From: Aquificota bacterium
GTDB lineage: Bacteria; Aquificota; Aquificia; Aquificales; QOAS01
Length of the DNA: 32,232 bases
Direction: 5' to 3'
NCBI GenBank assembly: GCA_013153315.1
Contig: JAADES010000027.1
Coordinates: forward strand, 1-32,232
This document shows, in pieces, positions 1-9,545 of this stretch. Below the pieces are notes generated by a model. The model saw only the letters and a list, made by a program, of their open reading frames with translations, had not been told where the DNA came from and made no database searches. Position 1 is the stretch's first letter; each line of letters begins with the position of its first letter. The position numbers and the translations under genes were made by a program.

Positions 1-1
1 T

Positions 2-103
2 TGGATACCTTTAATAACAGGTGTAATTATCGAGTCGGGATTTATTTTCTTAATGGTCTTTTTGTGGAAAATTTTTAATGAGGAACCAAAAATGGGTAAA
101 TAG
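2..103 (+). CDS. C-terminal tail of a membrane protein (partial)
   Basis: An open frame enters from the left edge and stops at TAG 101-103. The 33 visible residues are a hydrophobic stretch (IPLITGVIIESGFIFLMVFLW) followed by a short charged tail ending KMGK. This looks like the last transmembrane helix and cytoplasmic end of an integral membrane protein. The ORF track missed it because its start lies outside the window. The family cannot be named from so little sequence. It lies 26 bp upstream of the DUF309 gene on the same strand. Confidence 0.5.
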   Translation, partial: WIPLITGVIIESGFIFLMVFLWKIFNEEPKMGK

Positions 104-115
104 AAAGCCTTTAAA

Positions 116-121
116 TATAAA
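116..121 (+). promoter_or_regulatory. Candidate -10 box of the DUF309 gene
   Basis: TATAAA ends 8 nt before the ATG at 130 and no Shine-Dalgarno lies between. If it is a real -10 element, transcription would begin at or next to the start codon. It is one of several such cases in the window. Confidence 0.35.
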
Positions 122-129
122 ACCCCTTT

Positions 130-624
130 ATGCGCTTTGTAGATGTTAGGAACCAACTAGGAAAAAACTTTTGCGATTACCTTTTAACCAAAGAAAGGAA
201 ATATTGGAAAGAAATCCTATCTTTGGAAGTTCCTCCCGAATTTTTACCTTACAAGGAAGAGAGAATAAAAACTTACCAACAACTTTTGGAGGAATATAAA
301 AACCTCCTACCGGCAAAGGATATAGAAAAAGTTATTTTCCTCGGAAGGGATATGAACAACCGAGGTCTATACTTTGAAGGGCACGAAATAATAGAGAAAT
401 ACTGGTTAACCTACAAAGAAAAATATAAAAAATTTCTTCAGGCCCTTATTCAGGTTTCCATAGCAAATATGCACCTTGAAAGTGGAAATCTAAAAGGTTA
501 TCACCGTATGAAAGAGTTGGCCATTAAAAACCTCTCGGAGTATTCGGGAAATTTATTCAACATAGATGTGGAAAAGTTAAAAAATATCCTCCAAAAGGTA
601 GGGGAATTTTTTATCTCCTATTAA
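130..624 (+). CDS. DUF309 domain-containing protein
   Basis: This 164-residue protein carries the DUF309 signature in its middle: FEGHEIIEKYW (residues 82-92), FLQALIQVS (102-110) and then a small-residue/His stretch IANMHLESGNLKGYHR. DUF309 is a small all-helical family with no established biochemical function, found mainly in bacteria and archaea. The first 75 residues are charged and helical and lie outside the signature. No signal peptide or membrane segment is visible. The start at 130 has no Shine-Dalgarno but does have TATAAA 8 nt upstream. The gene is followed after 55 bp by glnE on the same strand. Family assignment is good; function is unknown. Confidence 0.8.
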   Translation: MRFVDVRNQLGKNFCDYLLTKERKYWKEILSLEVPPEFLPYKEERIKTYQQLLEEYKNLLPAKDIEKVIFLGRDMNNRGLYFEGHEIIEKYWLTYKEKYKKFLQALIQVSIANMHLESGNLKGYHRMKELAIKNLSEYSGNLFNIDVEKLKNILQKVGEFFISY

Positions 625-679
625 AGAACGTCAGAACAAAAACCAAAAAGGATTGGTTCAAAATTAACACCTTAGGCGG

Positions 680-3475
680 ATGAATTTGTTAAATATCCCC
701 AAAGAGTGGATAGATAAGGCACGACCTTTTTTGTTCAATGAAGATTTGGTTTTTTTCTCCCTCGAAGAAATACTAAAAAATCACCCCCATCCGCGGACAC
801 TTTTGGAATACCTTAATGAGAGAAGATTTATTCTCCTAACGAGGATACTGGACCAATCTTCCTGTCTAAGGAAGTTTTTAATTAGACACCCTACGGCCTT
901 TGAAGAAAACCTCCCCGGCTTGTGGTATAGATTCAAGAAAAAAGAGACCTACCTAAAGGAGTTGGAAAAATTTTCCGAAAAATTTTCCGACGTTTCCGAA
1001 CTTTTGGCCTTTTACCGCCACTATGAGCTTTTGAGAATTTTCTCAAAAGAACTCTTACAAACGGCGACCTTGGAAGAGATACTGGCCGAATACTCCCACA
1101 TGGCCGACGCTTTGGTGGAATACGCCTACCGTAAAGCCCTCGAAAAAAATATCCGCCGTTGGGGCGAACCTATAACCAAAACGGGGCAATTGGCGGGAGG
1201 GCTAATCCTCGGTTTGGGAAAGCTGGGCAGTGAAGAGCTCAATTATTATTCCGATATAGATTTAATTTTCCTCCACGAAACGGACGAAGGTAAAGCGGGA
1301 AGTTTGAGCTTACCCCAATTTTTCGAAAAGGTCTTCAAAGATACCATTTCCATACTAACCAAAATAACCCCCGAAGGGAAACCCTACGAGGTTGATTTAG
1401 ACCTTCGTCCCTTTGGTAAAAGTGGCCCCATAACAATGTCCCTAAGAAGCGCAGAGCTTTACTATGAAAGCTACGGCCGAACTTGGGAAAGGTTTGCACT
1501 ACTTAGAGCCCGTCCTGTTGCTGGAAAAATAGAACTATACAACTGGTTTTGGAACGAAATTCAGCTCCCCTTTGTCTACAAACAGCCCACCGACCCCAAA
1601 GTAATCGAAGAAATCCGCCTAATGAAAAAGAAAATGGAAGCCCTAACAAAAAAGAAAATTCTCAATCAAATAAATGTTAAAACGGGCCGCGGGGGGATTA
1701 GGGAGGTTGAATTTACTGTCCAAGCTTTGCAAATATTGCTTGGCAAAGACAGCCCCTTTTTAAGAGAAAGAAACACCTTCCGAGCAATATGGAAACTCCA
1801 CCAAAAGGGAATTTTTAGCGATGAAGAGGCCTATATGTTGGAAAAAGCTTATTCCTTTTTGAGGAAATTGGAGCACCGTATCCAATTGAAGGACTGTATT
1901 CAAACCCAAAACCTAAAAAAGAACGATGTTCCCTTTTATACGAAGGCTTTAGGCTTTAAAGATGAGAACCAATTTTGGACAGAATTTAACAAACACACCC
2001 AAAGGGTGCATTCCATATTTGAAAATCTCCTACCCGAGAAGAAGGAAGAAAAACTTTCCCCTATCGCCGAGGCGGTTATTACCTCTTCGGTGGAACCCTT
2101 AAAGGAGATATATGCCGATGTCCCTCCGTGGATTTTAGAAAGGTTGGTAATAACCCTATCGGCGGTTTGGGAAGGTAGGGAAGGAATCTATTTAAGTGAA
2201 AAAGAAAAAGAAAATTTCCTCGCCTGGGTGGACTATATTGTGGACTCCATTCTAAGGAGTCCTATGCCCGATATTACCCTTACCAACTTTATAAAATTCC
2301 TCCAGAACCCCACGGGAAGAAAATTGTTGTTCCTCCAACCGTCCAAAAAGTTGTATGAGACCCTATTTAGAATTTTTTCCGTATCCAGCTACCTAACCAA
2401 CAAGATATATGTAAGTCCCGACCTTGTGGAGGATATTCTTACCCTCTATAAGGAATACCCTACCAAGGAAGAAATAAAAAAAGACCTCCAAGAGTTCAAA
2501 AAAACAAAAAACCTTCCCTATATAAACCTTATAAGGAGGTTCGAGACCTCTTGGACAATAAGAATGGCCCTTATATTTATAACCGACCCCAATAAGGAAC
2601 AAAACATAACAAAACTTTTTGAGGCTCTAACCGACCTAACCGAAGTGGTTTTGGAGGATATATGGAAAGAACTATTCAAAGAGGAAATCCCTCTGGCTCT
2701 CTTTGCCCTCGGTAAGTTCGGCAGTAGGGAATTAACGCTGGCCTCCGATTTGGATTTGGTTTTTGCCTTTAAAGACCTGGAAAGTAAAAACCGTTATTTA
2801 AACAAACCCCAAGAGTTGGTTAGATTTATAACAACCCACACCTCCGAAGGATACCTTTATAAAGTTGATTTCCGACTAAGGCCTATGGGAACAAAGGGGG
2901 AGCTTGCCCCCACCCTCGATTATTACGAAGAATACTTTTCCAAACATGCCCGAACCTGGGAACGGCTTGCTTGGGTTCGTTCCCGCTTTATAGTGGGCGA
3001 TACCGAAGTCGGCAAGAGGTTGGAAAAATTTGTGGAAAAATTCCTCTTTGAAAAACCCTTAACCCAAAAGGAAGAAAAGGAAATTTTCGAAATGAGAATG
3101 AGATTGCAACAGGCTTCCAAAGATAGTTCTAACCGCTACGACCTAAAAATGGGCTTCGGCGGTTTAATGGACATTGAATTTTTAGTTCAATACCTCCTAT
3201 TAAAGGAAAAGAAAAAAATTGAAAATACCTACCGAGCCTTGGAATTTTTGGAAAAGAAATATCCCCAATTGGAAGAATTAAAAGACCACTATAAGTTCTT
3301 CAGAACTTTGGAAACCTCCCTAAGGCTAATAAAACCCTCCGGCGGTAGTGTTATAACCCACAGCGACCTACCCAAGGTGGCCGCATTTTTAGATTTCCAA
3401 CCTTCGGAACTTCAGGAAGAGATTAACAAACGGAGGAAATTGGTAAGGGAAACCTTTTTGGAGTTTTTGGGTTAG
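680..3475 (+). CDS. glnE: Glutamine synthetase adenylyltransferase/deadenylylase (GlnE)
   Basis: At 931 residues this is close to E. coli GlnE. It has the expected duplicated nucleotidyltransferase layout. The N-terminal half (deadenylylase in the family) carries GLGKLGSEEL with SDIDL near residues 175-195. The C-terminal half (adenylylase) carries ALGKFGSREL with SDLDL near 675-695. Both acidic pairs needed for metal binding are present, as are the R-G-G-IREVEF and G-G-LMDIEF stretches that follow each domain. The enzyme adds or removes AMP on glutamine synthetase in response to nitrogen status, normally under control of a PII protein. Neither glnA nor glnB is nearby. The start ATG at 680 follows a weak AGGCGG that almost touches it. 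Confidence 0.95.
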   Translation: MNLLNIPKEWIDKARPFLFNEDLVFFSLEEILKNHPHPRTLLEYLNERRFILLTRILDQSSCLRKFLIRHPTAFEENLPGLWYRFKKKETYLKELEKFSEKFSDVSELLAFYRHYELLRIFSKELLQTATLEEILAEYSHMADALVEYAYRKALEKNIRRWGEPITKTGQLAGGLILGLGKLGSEELNYYSDIDLIFLHETDEGKAGSLSLPQFFEKVFKDTISILTKITPEGKPYEVDLDLRPFGKSGPITMSLRSAELYYESYGRTWERFALLRARPVAGKIELYNWFWNEIQLPFVYKQPTDPKVIEEIRLMKKKMEALTKKKILNQINVKTGRGGIREVEFTVQALQILLGKDSPFLRERNTFRAIWKLHQKGIFSDEEAYMLEKAYSFLRKLEHRIQLKDCIQTQNLKKNDVPFYTKALGFKDENQFWTEFNKHTQRVHSIFENLLPEKKEEKLSPIAEAVITSSVEPLKEIYADVPPWILERLVITLSAVWEGREGIYLSEKEKENFLAWVDYIVDSILRSPMPDITLTNFIKFLQNPTGRKLLFLQPSKKLYETLFRIFSVSSYLTNKIYVSPDLVEDILTLYKEYPTKEEIKKDLQEFKKTKNLPYINLIRRFETSWTIRMALIFITDPNKEQNITKLFEALTDLTEVVLEDIWKELFKEEIPLALFALGKFGSRELTLASDLDLVFAFKDLESKNRYLNKPQELVRFITTHTSEGYLYKVDFRLRPMGTKGELAPTLDYYEEYFSKHARTWERLAWVRSRFIVGDTEVGKRLEKFVEKFLFEKPLTQKEEKEIFEMRMRLQQASKDSSNRYDLKMGFGGLMDIEFLVQYLLLKEKKKIENTYRALEFLEKKYPQLEELKDHYKFFRTLETSLRLIKPSGGSVITHSDLPKVAAFLDFQPSELQEEINKRRKLVRETFLEFLG

Positions 3476-3501
3476 CTTTTCCCTTTAAATAATCCCTCTC
3501 G

Positions 3502-4242
3502 ATGGAAAGATTTTTTGGTCAAGTCCAAAAAGATAAAGCCATCATCGATGAAGATTTTCACCACCTAAAGGTCAAAAGAATTAAAAAAGGCCAGCAGATA
3601 GAGGTTATCGATAGAAATACCTTTCAACCCTACCTTTGTGAGGTTGAAAAAATAGAAAAGAGAAAAGCCCTTTGTAAGGTATTAGAACAACTACCTAAAA
3701 ATGTTCCCTTAGTAGATATTACCCTTTTGCAGTGTGTTCCCATAAAAGTTTCCACTTTGGACGAGATAATACCTCCTATAACCCAAGTGGGGGTTTCTTC
3801 TTTAGTCCCCACAATTAGCGAAAGAAGTTTTCAAGACCCCAAAGTCATAGAAAGAAAAATTCCCCGTTGGGAAAAAATTTCATTGGAAAGCCTAAAGCAG
3901 TGTGGTAGACACCAACCTTTAAAAATAGAAAAACCCCTAAAGTTGGAGGATTTAAAAAACTATCTACCTTCCGAAGGTCTATTTATTTTCCCCTTCGAGA
4001 GGGAGAACAACCAAACCCTCGGAAAGGTTTTAAAAAATGCCCAACCTTCCCAAAAGATTTTTATTGTGGTGGGCCCCGAAGGAGGATTTTCGCAAAGAGA
4101 AGCCCAACTTTTGGAAAAAATAGGTTTTATTCCCGTCTCTTTGGGAAATTTTATATTGAAAGCCGAAACGGCGGCGGTTGTAGCTTCGGCTTTAGTTTAT
4201 AACCTGCTGGTGGAAAAATTAAAAGAAACTCAAACCATTTGA
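3502..4242 (+). CDS. rsmE: 16S rRNA (uracil-1498-N3)-methyltransferase RsmE
   Basis: The 246-residue protein has the SPOUT-family hallmarks of RsmE: VGPEGGFS near residue 189 and LGNFILKAETAAVVA near residue 212, which form the knotted SAM-binding site. The N-terminal 70 residues are the PUA-like RNA-binding domain, with HHLKVKRIKKGQQIEVID. The enzyme methylates U1498 in the decoding region of 16S rRNA. It starts 26 bp after glnE. A TTTAAATAAT stretch ends 8 nt before the ATG, so it may have its own leaderless transcript rather than being only a glnE read-through gene. The 3' end overlaps the convergent GTPase gene by 13 bp. Confidence 0.95.
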   Translation: MERFFGQVQKDKAIIDEDFHHLKVKRIKKGQQIEVIDRNTFQPYLCEVEKIEKRKALCKVLEQLPKNVPLVDITLLQCVPIKVSTLDEIIPPITQVGVSSLVPTISERSFQDPKVIERKIPRWEKISLESLKQCGRHQPLKIEKPLKLEDLKNYLPSEGLFIFPFERENNQTLGKVLKNAQPSQKIFIVVGPEGGFSQREAQLLEKIGFIPVSLGNFILKAETAAVVASALVYNLLVEKLKETQTI

Positions 4243-4745
4243 AGGAGCTCAATAATAGCCCTTTTTACGTCCTCTTTATTTCTTGCATCTACGGGAACCA
4301 CCTTTATATAGTCGTCAACCTCCAGGTGGGCCATTATCTCTTCCAAATCCTTACTTTCGGGTAAATCCAACTTGGTAACCCCAAAGACCACGGGAATATC
4401 GTAATGCTGTTTAATTCGCTTATAGATTTCCAAAGCCTCTTCTATGGAAGCGGGGTCGGTGGCGTCAACCAAAATAATAGCCCCAATAATTCCTTTGCTC
4501 AATATGTCGAACATAAAGTCGAACCTTTTCTGTCCGGGGGTTGCAAATATGTGAACTTCCGTATTAGGGTCGATTTTAATCTTTCCCATATCCATAGCCA
4601 CGGTGGTTGTTTCCTTTTCGGGAAACTCGTGGGGGTGGGAAATTTTCTTTTCCGTCAGAAGGGGGTCTATTTGGGAGGCACTTTTTACAAAGGTGGTTTT
4701 TCCACTTCCGAAGGTTCCCGTTACGAGAATTTTAAAAACAGCCAT
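4230..4745 (-). CDS. COG2229-type small GTPase (MglA/SRP-receptor-beta-like)
   Basis: This 171-residue single-domain GTPase has P-loop GTFGSGKT (10-17), a TTTVAMD switch I region (46-52), ATPGQKRF as G3 (68-75), TKLD as G4 (124-127) and VDA as G5 (152-154). The G3 motif has Ala where classical Ras-type GTPases have Asp. MglA/COG2229 proteins also deviate here. Relatives act as polarity or signalling switches, usually with a Roadblock/LC7 partner that acts as GTPase activator. No such partner is next to this gene. It lies 40 bp downstream of glmS on the same strand and has TAAAAT about 11 nt before its ATG. Fold and family are clear; the cellular role is not. Confidence 0.8.
   Translation of the reverse strand: MAVFKILVTGTFGSGKTTFVKSASQIDPLLTEKKISHPHEFPEKETTTVAMDMGKIKIDPNTEVHIFATPGQKRFDFMFDILSKGIIGAIILVDATDPASIEEALEIYKRIKQHYDIPVVFGVTKLDLPESKDLEEIMAHLEVDDYIKVVPVDARNKEDVKRAIIELLQMV
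4243..4266 (+). terminator. Candidate terminator of glnE-rsmE
   Basis: Directly after the rsmE stop, AGGAGCT can pair with AGCCCT (one bulged A, loop CAATAAT) and is followed by a run of T. The stem is imperfect and lies wholly inside the 3' end of the convergent GTPase gene, so the same bases also encode protein on the other strand. Confidence 0.35.
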
Positions 4746-4785
4746 ACCAAAAATTGATTTTAAAAATAAACCAAAAGGAGGAAGG

Positions 4786-6588
4786 TTATTCTACAGTTAC
4801 AGTTTTTGCTAGGTTTCTCGGTTGGTCAACATCCAACCCCAATTGGTCGGCTATATGGTAGGCAAATAATTTCAAAGGAACAACAGTAATTAAAGGTGTC
4901 CATTCCTCATCTGTATATGGAATTGATAAAAACTTTTCAGATTTTTGTTTTAAAACCTTATCCCCTTCAAATCCCACCGAAATAACCCTTCCCTTACGGG
5001 ATAGAACTTCCTCCAAATTGGAAAGGATTTTGTCGTAAACGCGGTCTTTGGGGGCAATTATTACAACGGGCATATTTTCGTCTATTAGGGCTATTGGGCC
5101 GTGCTTCATTTCGCCTGCGGGATAGCCTTCGGCGTGGATATAAGAAATCTCTTTGAGTTTTAAAGCTCCCTCCAAGGCTGTAGGATAGTTTAGCCATCTG
5201 CCCATAAAAAGAATACTACTAGAGTGTTTATACTTGCTAGCTATATCACTTATTTTCTCATTAAGCTGGAGAGTTTTTTCTACCGATGAAGCTATCTTTT
5301 TAAATTCGTCTATACGGTTATAGAAATCTTCCTTAGAAATTAAATTTTTTTTATGAGCTAATAAAATAGAAATAAGATAAAGAAGTGTTAACTGCGCACT
5401 ATAGGTTTTAGTTGCAGCGACACTGATTTCGGGGCCCGCATGGGTGTAAAGGGTAAAATCGGCCTCCCTATCCAGGGAACTACCTACTACATTAACAATT
5501 CCGACCACCGTAGCCCCCTTTTCCTTAGCACTTAGGGCGGCAAAGCGGGTGTCGGCGGTTTCGCCCGATTGGGAGATGGCCAAGACCAAGGTGTTTTCAT
5601 CTATAGGAACATCGGCATAACGGAATTCGGAGGCATAAATAACTTCGTTGGGAATTTTTGCATTTTTTTCTATCCAATATTTTCCGACCAAACCGGCATG
5701 ATAGGAACTGCCGCAGGCTATAGTAATAATACGGTTAATATTCTTAATATCGAACGGTAAATTCAAATCCTGGGAAAGGAATCCTCCTATAGTGTCGGAT
5801 ATGGCTTTAGGTTGTTCAAAAATCTCTTTCAGCATGAAGTGTTTGAAGCCCCCTTTTTCGGCCGAAAGGATATCCCACGGAACAACAAAAATTTCTTTGC
5901 TGACCGGCAGGCCTTCGAAGTTAAAAATATCAACACTATCCTTTGTTAGAACCGCTATCTCCCCGTCGTCGAGAGGAATAACATTGCGGGTGTAGGGCAG
6001 TATGGCGGGAATATCGGAAGCCAAAAAATTTTCCCCCTTACCCAAACCGACAATTAGGGGGGAACCCTTTTTAACCGCTACAATCTTGTCGGGTTCGAAG
6101 GTTGATATTACCGCAAAGGCAAAAGCTCCCTTTAGCCGTTTAATAGCTTTTAAAACGGCCTCTAAAAGGTTTCCTTTGTAGTATTCCGCAATAAGGTGAA
6201 CTATAACTTCCGTATCGGTCTGGGATTGGAATTTATGGCCTTTTTTAATAAGCTCCTCTTTGAGTTCCTGGTAATTTTCTATTATCCCGTTGTGGACTAT
6301 GGCAAAATTTTTCCCTTCGTCGGTTTGGGGGTGGGCATTTTCCACCGAAGGGGCCCCGTGGGTAGCCCAACGGGTGTGGCCTATACCTATATGGGATTGG
6401 TAGGATTTGCCCCACAAAGCCCTTATGAGCTCTCGAATTTTTCCAACTTTTTTTTCAACAACTAGTTTTCCCTTTTCTATTATGGCTATTCCAGCGGAAT
6501 CATATCCTCTGTATGTCAATTTTTCTAAAGCTTTTAATATAACTGGAATAGCATTATTATTACCTATATATCCTACAATTCCACACAC
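4786..6588 (-). CDS. glmS: Glutamine--fructose-6-phosphate aminotransferase (GlmS)
   Basis: The 600-residue protein begins MCGIVGYIG, giving the catalytic Cys of the class II glutaminase domain once the initiator Met is removed. It continues with GHTRWATHG and HNGIIENY. Two SIS isomerase domains follow (ACGSSYHAG, AISQSGETADT, KLKEISYIHAEGYPAGEMKHG), and it ends in the typical DQPRNLAKTVTVE. It makes glucosamine-6-phosphate for peptidoglycan and lipopolysaccharide. The start codon is GTG at 6588, fixed by the invariant Cys2. TATAAT lies exactly 6 nt upstream and there is no Shine-Dalgarno. No glmS ribozyme can fit in the short upstream gap. Confidence 0.97.
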   Translation of the reverse strand: MCGIVGYIGNNNAIPVILKALEKLTYRGYDSAGIAIIEKGKLVVEKKVGKIRELIRALWGKSYQSHIGIGHTRWATHGAPSVENAHPQTDEGKNFAIVHNGIIENYQELKEELIKKGHKFQSQTDTEVIVHLIAEYYKGNLLEAVLKAIKRLKGAFAFAVISTFEPDKIVAVKKGSPLIVGLGKGENFLASDIPAILPYTRNVIPLDDGEIAVLTKDSVDIFNFEGLPVSKEIFVVPWDILSAEKGGFKHFMLKEIFEQPKAISDTIGGFLSQDLNLPFDIKNINRIITIACGSSYHAGLVGKYWIEKNAKIPNEVIYASEFRYADVPIDENTLVLAISQSGETADTRFAALSAKEKGATVVGIVNVVGSSLDREADFTLYTHAGPEISVAATKTYSAQLTLLYLISILLAHKKNLISKEDFYNRIDEFKKIASSVEKTLQLNEKISDIASKYKHSSSILFMGRWLNYPTALEGALKLKEISYIHAEGYPAGEMKHGPIALIDENMPVVIIAPKDRVYDKILSNLEEVLSRKGRVISVGFEGDKVLKQKSEKFLSIPYTDEEWTPLITVVPLKLFAYHIADQLGLDVDQPRNLAKTVTVE

Positions 6589-6594
6589 ACTTTT

Positions 6595-6600
6595 ATTATA
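6595..6600 (-). promoter_or_regulatory. -10 element of glmS; probable leaderless start
   Basis: A perfect TATAAT on the minus strand ends 6 nt before the GTG start of glmS. With the usual 6-7 nt spacing from -10 to transcription start, the mRNA would begin at the start codon. The -35 is weak: TTGCAA is present, but at a 20-nt spacing. Confidence 0.55.
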
Positions 6601-6656
6601 TCTAAGAACCCCAGAAAGTTTTGCAAAAATTCAAAAATAAAAAAATCAAGGGAAAA

Positions 6657-7847
6657 TTAAATTCGGTCGTCCAAAACTTCTATACAAGGAAGATTGTTGC
6701 CCGATAGAAGCTCGAGAAAAGCTCCCCCTCCTGTGGATACCCAACTTATGGCGTTGTAAACACCCGCTTTGTGGATTGCATAGTCGGTATCGCCTCCACC
6801 CGCTATGGTTAGGGCGGGACTTTCGGCTATTATTCGGGCTATGCCGAAAGTTCCTTCTTTAAAGCGGTCTAACTCGAAAACCCCCATAGGGCCGTTCCAA
6901 ATTATGGTTTGGGCATCGGCCAATATTTCTTCAGCAAGTTTTAAAGAGGCCGGGCCTATATCCAAGCCCATCCATCCTTCGGGAATTTCTTGCCAAGCTA
7001 CCAATTTTGTGGGTGTGTTGTCGGAAACTTCCTTACCAATTAGAAAATCTACAGGTAGGTAAAGCTTAACATCCAACTTTTTGGCTATGTCGATAATGTC
7101 GGCGGCGGTTTCCAGTAAATCCTCTTCTACCAAGGAACTGCCCACATTGTAGCCCATAGCCTTCAAGAAGGTGAAGGCCATAGCCCCGCCTATAAAGATT
7201 TTGTCCACCCGTTTTAAAAGGTTTTTAATAACCGCCAGTTTGGAAGATACTTTCGCCCCTCCCAAAACCGCCACAACAGGCCTTTGGGGGTTTACCAACG
7301 CCTTGGTGAAATAGGTAATTTCTTTTTCGAGCAAGAAGCCCATTACTGCGGGTTTTAGAAGTTGGGGAACCACATAAGTAGAAGCGTGTTTCCTATGACA
7401 GGTTCCGAAAGCATCACCAACATAAAAATCCCCGAGCTTGGCCAACTGTTTGGCAAATTCTATATCTCCTTTTGTTTCCCCTTTATGGAAGCGTAAATTT
7501 TCAAGCAAAATAACATCGCCCGAATTGGAATTATTTACAATTTCCTCAACTTCGGGACCTACACAATCGGGGGCAAATTTAACATCTTGACCCAACAGTC
7601 GGGACAATCTTTTAGCCACAGGTTTTAGGGAATATTTTGGGTCTACCCCTTTGGGTCTCCCTAAATGGGACATTAATATAACCGTAGCCCCTTGGTCAAG
7701 AAGGTATTCAATGGTAGGAAGGGCCGCCCTAATCCTCAAGTCGTCAACAATATTGCCTTGCTCATCCAGTGGAACATTGAAATCAACCCTTACGAGAGCT
7801 TTCTTATTTCTAACATCAATGTCCCTTAGGGTTTTCTTGGTTAACAT
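6657..7847 (-). CDS. pgk: Phosphoglycerate kinase
   Basis: The 396-residue protein has all PGK signatures: VRVDFNVPL near the N-terminus, MSHLGRPKG, the LENLRFHKGE stretch, GGAKVSSKL, and GGGDTDYA with TGGGAFLELL near the C-terminus. It transfers phosphate between 1,3-bisphosphoglycerate and ADP in glycolysis/gluconeogenesis. The ORF track starts at a TTG (7868) and adds MPIIRIA. I prefer the ATG at 7847 because MLTKKTLRDIDV is the normal family N-terminus. Neither start has a clear Shine-Dalgarno. The gene stands alone, without gap or tpi alongside, and is divergent from the aldolase gene. Confidence 0.95.
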   Translation of the reverse strand: MLTKKTLRDIDVRNKKALVRVDFNVPLDEQGNIVDDLRIRAALPTIEYLLDQGATVILMSHLGRPKGVDPKYSLKPVAKRLSRLLGQDVKFAPDCVGPEVEEIVNNSNSGDVILLENLRFHKGETKGDIEFAKQLAKLGDFYVGDAFGTCHRKHASTYVVPQLLKPAVMGFLLEKEITYFTKALVNPQRPVVAVLGGAKVSSKLAVIKNLLKRVDKIFIGGAMAFTFLKAMGYNVGSSLVEEDLLETAADIIDIAKKLDVKLYLPVDFLIGKEVSDNTPTKLVAWQEIPEGWMGLDIGPASLKLAEEILADAQTIIWNGPMGVFELDRFKEGTFGIARIIAESPALTIAGGGDTDYAIHKAGVYNAISWVSTGGGAFLELLSGNNLPCIEVLDDRI

Positions 7848-7906
7848 AGCTATTCTTATTATTGGCAAATTAAATATTCCCCTTGGGGGTTTTCCTTAAA
7901 TGCTCT

Positions 7907-7912
7907 TTTAAT
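7907..7912 (+). promoter_or_regulatory. Candidate -10 box of the class II aldolase gene
   Basis: TTTAAT ends 9 nt before the preferred ATG at 7922. The nucleotides between are pyrimidine-rich (CTTTCCCCT), with no Shine-Dalgarno. Confidence 0.35.
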
Positions 7913-7921
7913 CTTTCCCCT

Positions 7922-8464
7922 ATGAGGAAACTATTGGTTAACAAAATCCTAAAGGTGGGAAGGTTTTTATTTGAAGCCGGGGTTGTAGATTATTTTTCAG
8001 GTAATCTCTCCATCCGTTGGAAAAATCAGATTTTTATAACCCGCTCGGGGAGTCCTTTGCCGTTATTAAAACCCCAAGATGTGATTGTGATTAAGGAAGG
8101 TAAACCAATAGTAGGTAAACCTTCTTCGGAATATATCGTCCATAGGGCTATTTATGAAAAAACCGACCACAGGGCGGTAGCCCACGCCCACCCCCCGACG
8201 GTGGTAAAAATAGCTTTCCAAATGGAGGAAGATAAATATATTCCCCGCGACAGTGAAGGCCGTTATCTTTTAGGGGAGGTTCCAATAGTTAGGGTATCGG
8301 TGCCTTCTGCCTCTAAAGAGTTGGCCGAAGCGGTTTCGGAAAAACTAAAGAAGTGTCCTTGTGTTGTTGTTTATTCCCACGGGGTTTTTTGTGCAGGGGA
8401 CGATTTAGAAAAAGCCGCAGGCTTAATAACCGCATTGGAACAATCGGCTAAGGTTTTTAAATAA
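7922..8464 (+). CDS. Class II aldolase/adducin family protein
   Basis: About 180 residues from the preferred ATG at 7922 (the track start at 7883 adds 13 residues with no family match). GNLSIR, PSSEYIVHRAIY, AHAHPPTVVKIA and YSHGVF are the conserved blocks of the L-fuculose-1-phosphate aldolase family (COG0235). The HAH pair and the later His would bind the divalent metal, and the Glu in PSSE is the usual catalytic residue. Family members also include ribulose-phosphate epimerases and methylthioribulose-phosphate dehydratase, so the substrate cannot be read from the sequence. No sugar-use genes are nearby. The gene converges on ilvC with a 19-bp gap. Confidence 0.8.
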   Translation: MRKLLVNKILKVGRFLFEAGVVDYFSGNLSIRWKNQIFITRSGSPLPLLKPQDVIVIKEGKPIVGKPSSEYIVHRAIYEKTDHRAVAHAHPPTVVKIAFQMEEDKYIPRDSEGRYLLGEVPIVRVSVPSASKELAEAVSEKLKKCPCVVVYSHGVFCAGDDLEKAAGLITALEQSAKVFK

Positions 8465-8483
8465 AGATGAAAAGAAAAGAAAA

Positions 8484-9488
<1,005 letters not shown>

Positions 9489-9494
9489 TCAACT

Positions 9495-9500
9495 ATCTTA
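9495..9500 (-). promoter_or_regulatory. Candidate -10 box of ilvC
   Basis: TAAGAT on the minus strand ends 9 nt before the ilvC ATG. An identical hexamer at a similar distance (8 nt) precedes hypA, which argues for a real element. Confidence 0.35.
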
Positions 9501-9545
9501 AATGTTTCTAAAAAACCTATAGAAGGAAGTTAACCTATAAATTCG

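Noticed and set aside
641-658. AACCAA-N6-TTGGTT inverted repeat between the DUF309 gene and glnE
   Set aside because: Only 6 bp, no T tract and no second copy noticed; could be chance in AT-rich DNA.
6589-6656. glmS ribozyme/riboswitch upstream of glmS
   Set aside because: The -10 box is 6 nt from the start codon, so no 5' leader exists to carry one.
7848-7868. Longer pgk start at TTG 7868
   Set aside because: The extra residues MPIIRIA do not match the family, and MLTKKTLRDIDV from ATG 7847 is the usual N-terminus.
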